From the NCBI GenBank assembly GCA_964020085.1, contig OZ026597.1, positions 1,228,313 through 1,292,312 on the forward strand: 64,000 nucleotides of DNA, read 5' to 3'. The stretch comes from Micromussa lordhowensis (Eukaryota > Cnidaria > Anthozoa > Scleractinia > Lobophylliidae). The notes under the pieces are model-generated. The model saw only the letters and a list, made by a program, of their open reading frames with translations. It searched no databases and was not told where the DNA came from. Within the stretch, counting starts at the first letter, position 1; each line of letters begins with the position of its first letter. Made by a program: the position numbers and the translations under genes. This document shows, in pieces, positions 36,201 to 47,500 of this stretch.

Positions 36201-36511
36201 ACGTTAAGCTCGCCCTTTACTGTGATGGCGTCCGCTTATCTAAAGCAAACACACGTGTCAAAAGACGCAGCCTCAATCCCGTGTTCAATGAAAAGTTCAA
36301 CTTCAATGTGTCCGCTGACCAGATATCTCTTACTACCGTAGTGCTCAAGATTGTCAATCATTCCGAAATCAGCGTTGGCGGTGGGGGATTGGGAACGGTT
36401 ATTCTTGGATTTGATTCGTTTGATTCTGGGCAGGAACAGTGGAAGTCCATGATTGAATCACCGAGCAGACACATTGAAAAATGGCACAAACTACACAAAG
36501 ATCTCTACTGA
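33239..36511 (+). CDS. Synaptotagmin-like protein with TM anchor and tandem C2 domains (paralogue D)
   Basis: Exons 33239-33314, 33730-34901, 35862-35982 and 36195-36511 (phases 1, 0, 1) give 561 residues. Residues about 48-78 are a long hydrophobic transmembrane segment. A Ser/Glu/Lys-rich linker with a Cys pair (SFCCPPP) follows, then C2A (about 277-410) and C2B (about 420-555) ending in WHKL, a match to the synaptotagmin WHXL motif. Calcium ligands are changed: C2A has NPLVK where DPYVK is usual and VVNFHD in loop 3. C2B keeps DPYVK but has IVNHSE in loop 3. The last exon has exactly the same length (317 bases) as that of paralogue A and the phases are the same, showing common descent. Intron 2 carries dispersed repeat DNA with a C19 run. 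Confidence 0.88.
34935..35350. repeat. Dispersed repeat DNA with C19 run in intron of paralogue D
   Basis: The segment has degenerate internal similarity (repeated CCCTACCGTT and CCCTTTCGTA-like words) and ends in a run of 19 C at 35332-35350. Its pyrimidine-rich end resembles that of the repeat at 26225-26435, though the bodies differ. Confidence 0.45.
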
Positions 36512-37499
36512 GAATTCATGCTCGGAAAGGGCAGTTCAATTGTTTTTGAGGAGCATTGCCTTATAGTTGATTAACTAGGCTGTAGAGTTTCCTTACAAAA
36601 AAGATAACTATCTTCGACAAGTATGCCTCTATTTTGCTCGTTCATAGCAGTTTTATTCTGTATCAACTGTCACAAACTGATCGATACCTGCAACCACAAG
36701 TAAGGAGACAAACTAATCACAACTTGTAACCGACGGCAAGCATAATGAAGCGGTTAATTAATTGGTGCAATGGTATGGGCCAGGCGCAGGCGCGGGAAAA
36801 CGAAGAAGTGGTGATGACAAGTAATGGGGAGAAAACTCGCAAATTGATGGCAAACGCGGGAAAATTTGGAAACGGCGTTAAGCGCGGGAAAAACGCGTCA
36901 ACAAAGTAACGAATGATTTTGATTGGCTGAGAAGAGGAAACCTTTGTTTTTAGCTGGTATGTTACATACTGCGTGCTTTTATTATTTTCTTTCTTTCTAT
37001 TTCTCTGAAACATCATTCGGAACTGTTCTAATGGTTCATAGTTTAGAATATCTCTCAAGCGATCATACTGAGCAAATACAAAACACACGAGCTGACAGAG
37101 AACTTTTAGTGTGGAATTGAAAAAACCCTTTCGGTGGACTGCAATTAATGCTGAGATACGGGGAGTGGCGAGGCGGAGTGCTGCCAAGACGAGGTTGCCA
37201 ACGAAGCAGACTGGTACTAAGACGAAGTTTTCGATGTAAAAAACGATTTATCAAGCGTGTTCGTTTGTTCATTCGCCGTTCGCGCTCTGAATAATTAAAA
37301 TATAAGAGTTATTTCTTGTGTGATAGCTTTAGATAAGGTTAACGTTTTCAGTGTCACGTTACTTTGTAAGTTGTGCAGAAAATAGATCTTTTAATTTTGT
37401 AGAAAGCAACAAAAAATGGGACAAAAGATTAGTCAATTAATGTATAAATTGTAGCAAGTAAAAGACACTTCATGTACACTACATTTGCTATATAAAGAA
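36512..37499. other. Intergenic region downstream of paralogue D
   Basis: A GCGCGGGAAAA-rich patch lies at about 36780-36900 and may be a dispersed repeat. Overlapping ORFs on both strands (36717-37187 and 36923-37120) show no recognisable domain. No polyadenylation signal is obvious near the stop. Confidence 0.45.
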
Positions 37500-37862
37500 C
37501 AATACGCCAGAGAGATTTGAAAACGCAGCTTTATTCCTATGGTTAGGCCTACCGTCCACACTAATCCGTCACGAAAATGGAGCTTTTCGAGAACGCTCTT
37601 CAAATCGGAGGAATTTGAAAACGCCGGCTTTTCGTTTTCGTGCGGACGAAAAACACTTTGAAAACGGGGCTTTTCCAAAACGATGGCGTCACGAAAATCA
37701 CGTGATTTCCCTGCCCGAGTTTTCCTCGAACACCAATCCAAAATGACCGGTGATTGTTGCGTTTTTAAACTCCTCCAGCGTAGTGTAAACGGACAACATT
37801 TGATGCGTTTTCAGAGTGACACGTCCGTTTTCACATTCCTCCGTCGTAGTGTGGACGCTATC
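37500..37862. repeat. MITE-like dispersed repeat, copy 1
   Basis: CTACCGTCCACACTAATCCG and AAATGACCGGTGATTGTTGC recur in inverted orientation at 63583-63902. The ends carry the CCGTCCAC / GTGTGGACG motif. The ORFs that cover it are accidental. Confidence 0.85.
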
Positions 37863-38251
37863 TAAGTAAAACCAGGCAATATTTACACACAAGGCGGAGT
37901 GCGGATTATTGCCTTCCAGGCTAACTTACCAAGCCATTTGTTTCGGAATCGATTCTTCTTTATATGTTTTTTATTTAAGTAGCAGGACGAGTGTACTCCA
38001 GATTATTCTTCTCAGCATTTTAATTACATTCTAATTATTTTAATCAACTGTTATACTTTCTTTATTAATGTCAGTTAGGAGAATTTGTCAATTCATGGAA
38101 GCTGTCAACTTTCCTCTCATTATCTGTTCTGAGAATTTTTTGTCTTCATGAAGGCCTTGCTTGTCATGCGCCCCACCTGTTTGCGAGAGAAACATTTTTT
38201 CCTTTATCACTCTCAAGCCTTTTGGTGCTACGATTGCTTGAGAATGTTCTC

Positions 38252-38399
38252 GAGCAAAGAGTCCAAAAAACTGTGACCATTTTAATTATTCACATTTAAC
38301 TATCCAATCAGAATCCGCAGATGGATTTCCTGGTTTCTGATTGGATAGTATGAGATTGTGAATAAATTAAAAGTGGTCGTACATTTGAGCTCCTTGCTG
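38252..38399. repeat. Fold-back MITE-like element
   Basis: ACTATCCAATCAGAA and TTTTAATTATTCACA on the left pair with TTCTGATTGGATAGT and TGTGAATAAATTAAAA on the right. The outer ends GAGCAAAGAGTCC and GAGCTCCTTGCT also roughly pair. Confidence 0.75.
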
Positions 38400-38590
38400 T
38401 AAAGGGCCTTTTACACTCTTCTATTCGTGGTGGTGATTTGATTTTCGGACTGACCGTCTATTTTTCATTGTTGGCTTTGTTGAGGAAAATCTTCTTCCAT
38501 CGATGTTGTGGGTAGTGCGAAAGTTACAGTAACAATATTTAAGAATTTAGAGGCGCGCTGGCCTTTTTGAGCTGGACTCATGGTTCAAGC

Positions 38591-39017
38591 GCTGTGGAGG
38601 CGCGGTGGCCTCATGGTTAGTGCGCTTGACTCCAGATCGAGCGGTCCGAGTTGAAACCCTGGCCGAGGACATTGTGTTGTGTTCTTAGAAAAGACACTTA
38701 ACAGGTGTGTATAAATGGGTACCAGCTAATTTAATGCTGGGGGTAACTCTACGATGGACTAGCATCCCATCCAGGGGGAAGTAGAAATATTCCACTTCAT
38801 GCTACAGAAACCGGGATAAGCTCCAGTTGGCTCGTATGTAGACGTTGCCATGGTTCAAGCCCTGGCCGGGGACATTGTGTTGAGTTCTTGGGAAAGACAC
38901 TTTACTCTCACAGTGTCTCCCTCTCCACCCAGGTGTGTAAAAGGGTACCGGTAGATTTAATGCTGGGGATAACCCTGCGATGGACTGGCATCCTATCCAG
39001 GGGGAAGGGGTAGAAAT
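38591..39017 (+). mobile_element. tRNA-derived SINE, one copy followed by a 5'-truncated second copy
   Basis: The first copy (to about 38845) has a pol III A-box-like segment (TGGCCTCATGGTTAGTGCGC) and a B-box-like segment (GGTCCGAGTTGAAACC). Its body includes GACATTGTGTTG, GGTGTGTATAAATGGGTACC, and a tail GATGGACTAGCATCCCATCC. The second copy starts near 38850 at its B box (GGTTCAAGCCC) and repeats the same body and tail to about 39017. The order A box then B box gives plus orientation. Known SINE structure supports the call; no family name is assigned. Confidence 0.8.
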
Positions 39018-42000
39018 ATTGATAAGGAACAGGCGATATCAGACTTCTTGGCCCTGACTCAGAGTTAATTTTTTATTCAAGAAGACATTTGTCATTTGAG
39101 GTTTTTCTCAAAAGATTAGGTATTGTTGTCAAAATTCGTACAGAAATTTGATGTTTTCAGAGAAGGTGGGGGATTATACAAAGCAACTCGTTTCATATAA
39201 TGGGCGATGATCGAATTCGGGACAATGGAGTTTCCAAAGACGCAAGATTATTACAAAGCCGAACTTGAAAACTTCTAATTACCCGTGAGGCGCGGGGTAC
39301 TTAGTTGAACGATTTCAATTGGTTAACAGCCTTCCAGTGTCAATCAAAGTCGAATATGCCATTATCGTATCATAAATGTAATTTCGTAAATGTATGCCCA
39401 CGTATTAGACATGTTATTAGTGCGCTGCAAAATGGCATCTCGCTGATAAACGCCGCGACAGGAAATTCAAAGATGGGACGCAGAGGGATGGTCTTTGTTT
39501 TCAGTTCTTTTATTAGGACTATTTTCTGATGATATTTGTTTTGATATGGTTAACGTATATAATGTTTCAAACGCCGCACAAATTAAGACATTTTCTCAGT
39601 TGCTAATACGCTTGTTTATGGCTCGAGGTCATTAAGCCTGCAATCTGGACATGAAAAATCGAAACGCAGATAAACAAATAAATGAAAGTTGAAACTTTTA
39701 GCCCTCAATGTGAAGATCTTTTTCTACTGAAAAAATGTTGTTCAGACAGAAACGGGCTCAATACAAACGCTTGTTTTTGTCATCAAAGTTTCTAAAACCT
39801 AACCCTTAGCAAATTTGCTTTCATTGTTTTTTTCTCTATTTTAAAGATTGTTTGAAACGAGCTGTTTTTATTTCACCTTTTTTATGCTGTACCTCTTTAC
39901 TGTTTAAAGCAATCTTGTAGCTTGGACACGTTCTAGAATTTTGCTTCTCCCAAATTTTCGTGGCTATTTTTAGATCTTCCCGTTGTAAACGCTATCTGAA
40001 AGAGGAAATGTCCGGATAAATCTTCACAGTCCATTCTTTGCCTTCCGGCCTGCCGATTAGGTAAAAATAGTTCCATTGACGTAAATGAAATGGTATTTAC
40101 GTATTTTCATGATAAAAAGCTTGTGTACTGTAACACCCGCTGTCAAGCGTTTTTAACCAAAAGAAAAGATTTGTAACTTGAACTTCCGTTTCGCGAAAGC
40201 CTTATGGGATTTAGACGAACCGTAATGGTTTTATAAGCATTTCGCATTAACAATGACTTCCTTACACTCAGTTTCAAGAGAGCAAGTAATTTTTCTTCAA
40301 AATCTCAAAATTGCAGCCCGGCCGGCTGGCATTGAAAGAAAACCTTTCACAAACATGCTCGCACGCAATAAATTTCATTGTTGTTTATGTTTTGGGTGTT
40401 GTAAGGTTTTGCTCAATCGACTTGTTTTGATAATAATATGTCAATATTTTAAAAACAAGAAAGCACGCCGGATCGATCAATGATGATCTTTCCTGATATA
40501 AACTTACGCGCCCTTCAAAATGAAAATGTTATCTTTCTAGAAATAGAAATAATTGATTTATTGACTGCGTGAGATATACAGATTCCTGTATGAGAAGATT
40601 GTCTTTGTAAAAACCTTGTTAGCTCTTGATCCCTTTTGTAACAAAGAGAAACAATTAGAGCGGACTTTTTTTTCGTCTGGCAAACGGCTCCAATGTGGAA
40701 AACGAAAGCACTACCAACCGAAAACAGATGAAAATATCTCTGGCATTTTGGGGCGTCGCTTGATAGACCCTTAACACGGGAGGTGAAATGTACTCGAGGA
40801 TGGCTTCTTATTAGATTGGGGAGATATCGACGGTATACAACCTCTATGATAAAAATAATCGAGAGACAAGCCCTTTATTCACTTGCGAAACTGAATGCCT
40901 CGGCAGGTCGACAAGGTGAGATATCGGTGTACAATTCATGAATTAGCAATTATCTGAGATGATGCAAAATTAGGAAGGAAGTGTATGGGAAGGAAGGTAT
41001 TATTGTGCAAACGAATTCATACAGGTCCGAGGTCCGAGGTCCGACATTGATCGAACGAGCTTATTCAATCCTTAATGGAACAGCATTTGATCTGAGACAC
41101 GCTGATGTCTGTTAAAAATCGGTGTAAAATATTTTCCAGATTTTTCTCAAGAGCACTTTACCCCCAGGAGCGCAAATCACAATGAATTAATCGACGGATG
41201 TGGAGACATTTTGACCAGTTGTTTGTGTCCCTGAAAACTGTTACAACTAATGCATCAGATGTGGTTTTGAATTTCAGAAAAAATGAAAAATAGAATAAAC
41301 ATAGGTATCTACTATAGTAAAAGTGTATTGAAAACGCCTGCTATAACAAGACCAGGGAGAATCAAAATAAAAATGGAAACTTTTGAGCCATTGAATAGTG
41401 TGAAGGTTGAAAATCTATGTACCAAGTATTTTCTTGGTGAATCCATTGTAGATGGAGAAAAGAGCACCCTTTGAAAGTCAGTGAAAGACATTAAGCCACT
41501 TGGATAGAGTACAATGAAAAATGAGAGCACAGAAAAATGAAAAAAGGCTTGGACGCCTTGAGAAAGCACTTTCTGTTAAGTCAATATATCGTGAAGAAAT
41601 GTAATCAAGCAACATTAAAAATGTTTCAACTGTCATGTGTTACAAATTCAAATTACAACAAAATACAACAAACAGCTTCATCTATTCTCTCCTCAAAAAG
41701 TACTCAGTCAACCAGCAGTAAAAGACTATATTTTTGTGCCTGAGATTTGAAACTGTTTGTTTTCACTATACCTTCTTTAAAATCACATCACTTAAATGTT
41801 GCAACTACACATTGTTGGGTTAGATAATTTGTGTTGGGTTAGGTAACTTTGTTTCAACCTCAGGCTCGTTTCGTAGTAGGATTTGCCTCTACTATCTTGA
41901 AGTTGTATTTTGTCCCTTGTTGAGTTCTCTTGCTCTGTTCCGAGTCCAGTTCTATTGCTTTAGCTACAATTGTAGGTCTTATCGTATTTTCCGGTTCGGT

Positions 42001-44334
42001 TTTTCTCTTTGCTAGGTTTTATCCGTTTTCTCCGGCCAGTACAGGCGGCCAGTACACGGCCAGTACACGCTTCGTTAGCCGGTTCTATCAATTTTCCAGG
42101 TACTGTTCTTTGTGCGTCTGTCATTTTCCTCGGTTCTGTCTCGAAAGTCAACTTAATCACTGAGAAAATCATTCCATTCTCACCAAGTTTTCGTCTCATC
42201 AAGCTGCCGCAAACATTGTCAAAACATTCTCCCAGTCTTGATTCTAATGTTAGGAGTAAGCAAGTGTATATTAAGCTTTCACGAAACTCAAACCTGATCG
42301 AAGAAATCGGTATCCTCACGTCACACGATAAATCTTAAACGCAACTCAGGGAGTTCAATCTTGAATAGCTACTTACATCGTATCAATCGTCCGGTATGTC
42401 TGTGACCGAGAAACCAAGAATTATGAAACTTGAAGTGATAGGTAAAATGTCAGTGAGTTATCAAGTATAATACAGTATAATCTATGAAAACAGGATTATC
42501 ACGAACACGACTAACAATAAAAAGACGAAAACAACATGGAACCTACTTGAGCCACGTTAAAAATTAGCAGGAATACGGTGGAAACGGTTAAGCGAAAATT
42601 CAGCAGTGAACTGGATTGTAAAATTCACAATTTAATTGGTGTCTCACCAACAGAAACCCTGACAGATTTTTATCAACAGTCAATCTTGGGGAATAGAGGC
42701 ACGGGTTAAAAGGCACAGATTTATCATACGCAACTCCTCCCAGATAAACCGGAGTTTTCAACACGCTTCTCACTCATGTCTGTCGGGTTTACACATGGCT
42801 TATCAGCGGGCAAGGTAAGATATCAATACGTATTGTACAACAGTTTAATATGGGTTCTTCTACTTAAAAGATTTACTTATAAATCTATACTGTTACCTTA
42901 TTGATATACACAACACAATGCAATTTCTATGTTATAAACCAAGGAAAGCAAACGTGAGGATCAAACACACACATTCCTGAGGCTAAACGTTCAACTATCA
43001 TAAAGTCATATGCATGCATAATGAAATAAATTATTTTATCTTTCATTACTTCAAATACCAAATTCTGGCTGTTTTGAATGGTTTTTCTCACAGCCATTTA
43101 ATTTTGAGTGTTTGTATCAAGACTTCGGGAGACGAGATTTAAAATGAGAACGTGATAATGGTTCTTCGCAAAGGAACAACGTTCGTGCTAATCTAACATA
43201 ATAATAGCCACATCGGTTATTAAGTCAGTCTAAGATATTATTACTTTCTTCACATATGATTTGTATCGATCTTCGTTTTCTTTTCATCACAAGATTCTAT
43301 TGACAGAGTTCAGAGTGAGTGCCCCATTTTGACATCGGCAGCCACTCGATCTCTGCATGGGACATTTTTGCCACTTCATCAATTCTTTTCTTTTCATGTT
43401 TCAGTCTAACCGATAAGGCCACTGCTCCAATTTTGTCTCGGAGAAAAAATGTCTCAGCTGTAAAAGATTGCGGTCATGGTTTTGGCGTCGGCCCTGGACT
43501 AAGCCTCTAGAACAACTATCATGTCTTAAAATGTACCTCACCCTTACTCAAGTGGTTAGATCGTGCTACTCGAACAACTTATGTTTACTTGGATTCACGT
43601 GTATTGAGATGGGTTCCAAGAGTATCGCTTTTACCCGGCTATGTAAAGCTTTGAGCTTGTGGTTGCAACTTATGATGCATATTTCTTAAAAGGTAAGTTC
43701 ACGTGGCTTAGTGTCTAACCCTAAAACCCATAGAAATGATATACACTGGAGCACAGTCTTTCCTGGTTGATGAAGGAGACATACAACGACAACAACGACA
43801 AGACAAATCAATCACTGAACCACAAACCCATTTTAAGTGCCGAACACAAGGTGCTCTCAAACTGTAGCAAGGACTCAAAGAAAGCCTCACCTTAATCTTG
43901 TCACCGCCAAAGTCTATTTCTTTCGATCCATTGCAACAATGCTTCATTGAGCAAATTTAAGTTTTAAGTGAATTTCCCACGCAAAGTCTGTCAATCTTTC
44001 ATTGCGATTGTATAGCATTATCAAAGACGCTATTGTAGGAATAGTCGCCCTCAAATTAAGTTAAAGGCTGACCACTTGTGATTGTTGAAGTGAAATGACG
44101 AAAGGATGGTTGCTGAGTGTCCCTGAAACAAGCCACGGTTTTTTTCTAAACTCAATTCAAAAGCTCAAATTAGAAGAAATATATATGTATTTGTGGGTCG
44201 ATGTGAGTTAAAACGCCTGATAAAATCAGGAGATGGCTACCATGTTTGTAGTGGATGGAACGCAATTTTTAATGTGATTGCTCAAATAGGCTTTAGGCCC
44301 ATTCTTACTTCTAATCGTCTTAAAAGGTGAAATT
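39018..44334. other. Gene-poor region
   Basis: I see no supported gene. A short tandem repeat of AGGTCCG lies near 41020-41043. A CCAGTACA-rich patch lies near 42038-42070. The ORFs here are 60-120 codons, often overlapping on both strands, and lack domains. Confidence 0.5.
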
Positions 44335-44565
44335 CTGACATCGTATCATTTATTCTTTTTGCAGACGAGACGGGACTACATGTGTTTACTCTCACGAAGA
44401 TGTCAAATTAATCAATGAGACATTTTTTCTTCTTGCGGTTAGAGGCAAAACGAATTTCAAACGAGAACGAAAAAGTAGCAGAACAGAAGAATTAAGGGTA
44501 AAAGCAAATAATAAAGAGATTAGGGAAGTTGAATCAACAAAATTTATAGGGATTAGACATTGCAG
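44335..44565 (+). pseudogene. Relic of a non-LTR retrotransposon reverse transcriptase
   Basis: FILFADETGLHV (44349-44384) resembles the FADD block of LINE reverse transcriptases with the second catalytic Asp changed to Glu. After a frame change, YSHEDVKLINET (from 44387) and, in the same frame, ESTKFIGI (to about 44554) match the downstream blocks (the latter like TKFLGV). The broken frame and short length show a decayed fragment. Confidence 0.6.
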
Positions 44566-47500
44566 TTAGTGACTATATAACACGCTACTCAAATCAACGA
44601 TGAATTATTATCAAAGGACAAACTTTCTCTATAAAACACTGAGAAATTATTGGTTTACCCGGCCAACGGCAACCTTTCTATGCAGTCAAACTGTTGAACA
44701 ATATTCGTCCATATTAAAGTAACAAAAAAAGTGACATTCTCCCCTTAACTGGCCCAGAATGATTACTGGCGGGAGACTGTGTTATTCCAACGGAATAATA
44801 CCATCTTTCTATATGTAATAATATTACATATATTCCAGGGAGAGGATTCCTGACTCAGTAGAACGCATATGTTTCTAATGGTCTCTAGGTTAATTAATTA
44901 CATATCAAAATCAATTATAATTTGTTATTTGAATGTTCGCGTGCCTGTATGCGTCAGTTTACCCCGGCTCGCGTCAGAGTCTTGAACAAACAGTTATAAA
45001 ATATAAATTGTTATTTAAGAGATTGTTTTTACACTCAGATGACTCGAAATGTAGATAGATAGCTGCCTCGGGGCTGAGGGTGATATCAGAAAACCACAGA
45101 CTGAATGTTTGCACGAACAATTTTTAATGTCATATAGTGGAAATTTAATTAAAGCAAATTCACGATGTACTTATGAGCTGAGGTTTAATTTATTATTAGG
45201 CGTTTGGTGAATTTTTTGAGACGTTTCTCCATACAACAGACTTAAGACTTTAACGTATTTGGCACTGCTGAAAAAGCTTAAATGATCATTTACAAGCCTC
45301 CTATCAACAAGAAGGGAAAAGAGTAAGTGAGTTAATCGCAAGATCATAGTCCTGATGTCTGTGAATTAGTTATTTGGACAAGCCTTGTTTATCTTCATCA
45401 AATTCCTCTCCTGTAAAACAAAGTGTCTAAATGGAAACGTAACGAACGCTTTCTAAAGCTGCAATGTGGTGTACAAGACACATACACTGTACTTGCCAGG
45501 CATAAAATGAAAAATTCCACGTTAATTAAAGTGATTCACTTCAAAATGCTATATGACCCTTTTAATACAATTTGGGACTAAAGAAATAAAGGTTGCAAGA
45601 GTTATTGACACATTGACTGGGGAATTCAAGGAAACCTAATATACTTTAATCTTCAAATGTTAACCCTTGAGGAAAGACAAGTCTGCATTGGCAACAAGGA
45701 GCTTTTTGTACTTTTTCACGTAAAAAGTAAAGAACACTCATTTTCAAACAACTTGTTTATTAACAGCGTTTGTTTTCACTCCTCTTAGCTCAATATTCAA
45801 AACATTTCACGTTAAAGGTTTCAAGGGTCCTCTATTCAAACTGTTACATAAGGTTTTAACTAATTGACATGCTTTTTTTGCAAATAAACACCCCCGCCCT
45901 TCCGATCAAAGTCGTCGACGAAATCACGAAATTTCCGCTTCGGACAATCGGTATTCCCTTCGCGCGTGCACAAGTCAGTTGATATGAGAAATATTCCCCG
46001 GATCTGTCCCCTTGATATGTATCTCTTTGTTGTTTCAATTTTCCGGAAGCGAGACATCTCTGCATGCAAGAAACCAAGGTAAGATTTTGAATTAAATGTT
46101 TTCGAGACTGAACAACTATTGACTGCATACAGAGAAAAAATTCAGATCTGATTGTTTCCAAAACATGTCTTGTCAACACATTGCTGCCAAAGTGACCACA
46201 TGGTCACGTACACCAAAAATCCTGAGCCATTTATATTTTCGAGATTAAAACATATGAGTCTATTTAAGAAAAGTTTAATTTTATGTATATTGTATGAGAC
46301 TGGATCAAATTAAATGAATGTTTAACGGAACTGAAGCAGCAATCTTGTGTATTTGAGTAGATCTCTCAATTTTATCCAACTCGCTGCCATTACTTGTGTT
46401 CTGCAACCTTGCCACACTAATCCTTCTCTATTCGTTCCTAAACAAGTTGGTTTTCAGACCAGGTTCTCAGCCGAGTTTAGTGGGGAATTACATTTTTCAT
46501 ACCAAGTCAAACAGAAGTATTTCTCTTAAAACAAATACCGGTTTAAGAGAAGTTCTCCTATTCTGCTTGGAAACTATAAACTTAAATCAAAACAAAGCCT
46601 TCCCCACAGCGGAAACGTAATCTGTTAAAGCAATTTTGGAGTATCGGAGGCTGCGAATTGAATTTTCTTCGACGTTTTTAATATATGAAAGACAGACATT
46701 TTAATTCATGAGTTACTCAGCGTGTCAGGTCAACGTTTTAACGTTCTTAAGCCAAATGGTGGCCGTTTTTAGACAGAAAGAATAAAACTCGATATCAAAT
46801 GAATTGAATTAGCAGACAGACTTGATGGAGGAAGAACTAAGTCCAAGACGGTTTCGGAACAGTATTGAACGAGTTAACCACCTCACTGATTTGATGAGAC
46901 ACCTTTCAAGATATGTAACACGACAGAGATGATAGGTGTACTCAATTGTGCTCCTATGTACTAACATATCATGTCTTTAATACTAGCTAAATGTAAAGGC
47001 AGAAGATATTTGTTTAATTAGATGTGAAAGACTTCGAGCACCACAAACAGCAAACATAGTTTGTGCATGGCTTCATTATTTCTCTAGTGCTCGATTAATT
47101 CACCAATTCTTCAGTTTCAACTCGCACCATTTTTAACTGCCCACCTTAGTTCAGTTTGCTTAACATATCAACAAATCTATAAGCCGAACTTAATACTGGA
47201 CAATAGACTGAAGCATTCTTCTCGGAATAAAATTGTTCTTATTGTGGTAATATTAGTCCTTCATATTTAATTTTTAATCAGTAGGTTTTGTTTCAATCCA
47301 CATTATATATTGGACAGTTAAAGCAATCACACAAAGTCGATTATGGCCGGGACAAACTTTATTTACAAAGAAGGCTCAGTGGTCGGTGTAAACACAGCAA
47401 TGATTTCAATACTCTCCCCCAGACACATTAAAGGCTAGCTTGAACTCACTTCAACAAGTAACGAATCCAAACTAACTACTTATGGCTAGCTTAGTTATAT

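Noticed and set aside
36717..37187. 156-codon minus-strand ORF downstream of C2 paralogue D
   Set aside because: Overlapped by an ORF on the other strand, lies over a GCGCGGGAAA-rich repeat-like patch, and shows no domain.
37433..37892. ORFs with similar peptides at 37.4-37.9 kb and 63.6-63.9 kb as a small protein family
   Set aside because: The similarity is explained by two copies of a non-coding MITE-like repeat; both strands are open by accident.
41930..42338. Overlapping ORFs on both strands (119, 109 and 77 codons)
   Set aside because: Region has simple CCAGTACA repeats, and no frame shows a domain.
43535..43600. tRNA-like A-box sequence (AGTGGTTAGATCG)
   Set aside because: No matching B box and no cloverleaf arms could be drawn.
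45856..46179. 107-codon minus-strand ORF
   Set aside because: No domain and no splice context; two overlapping frames are open in the same place.
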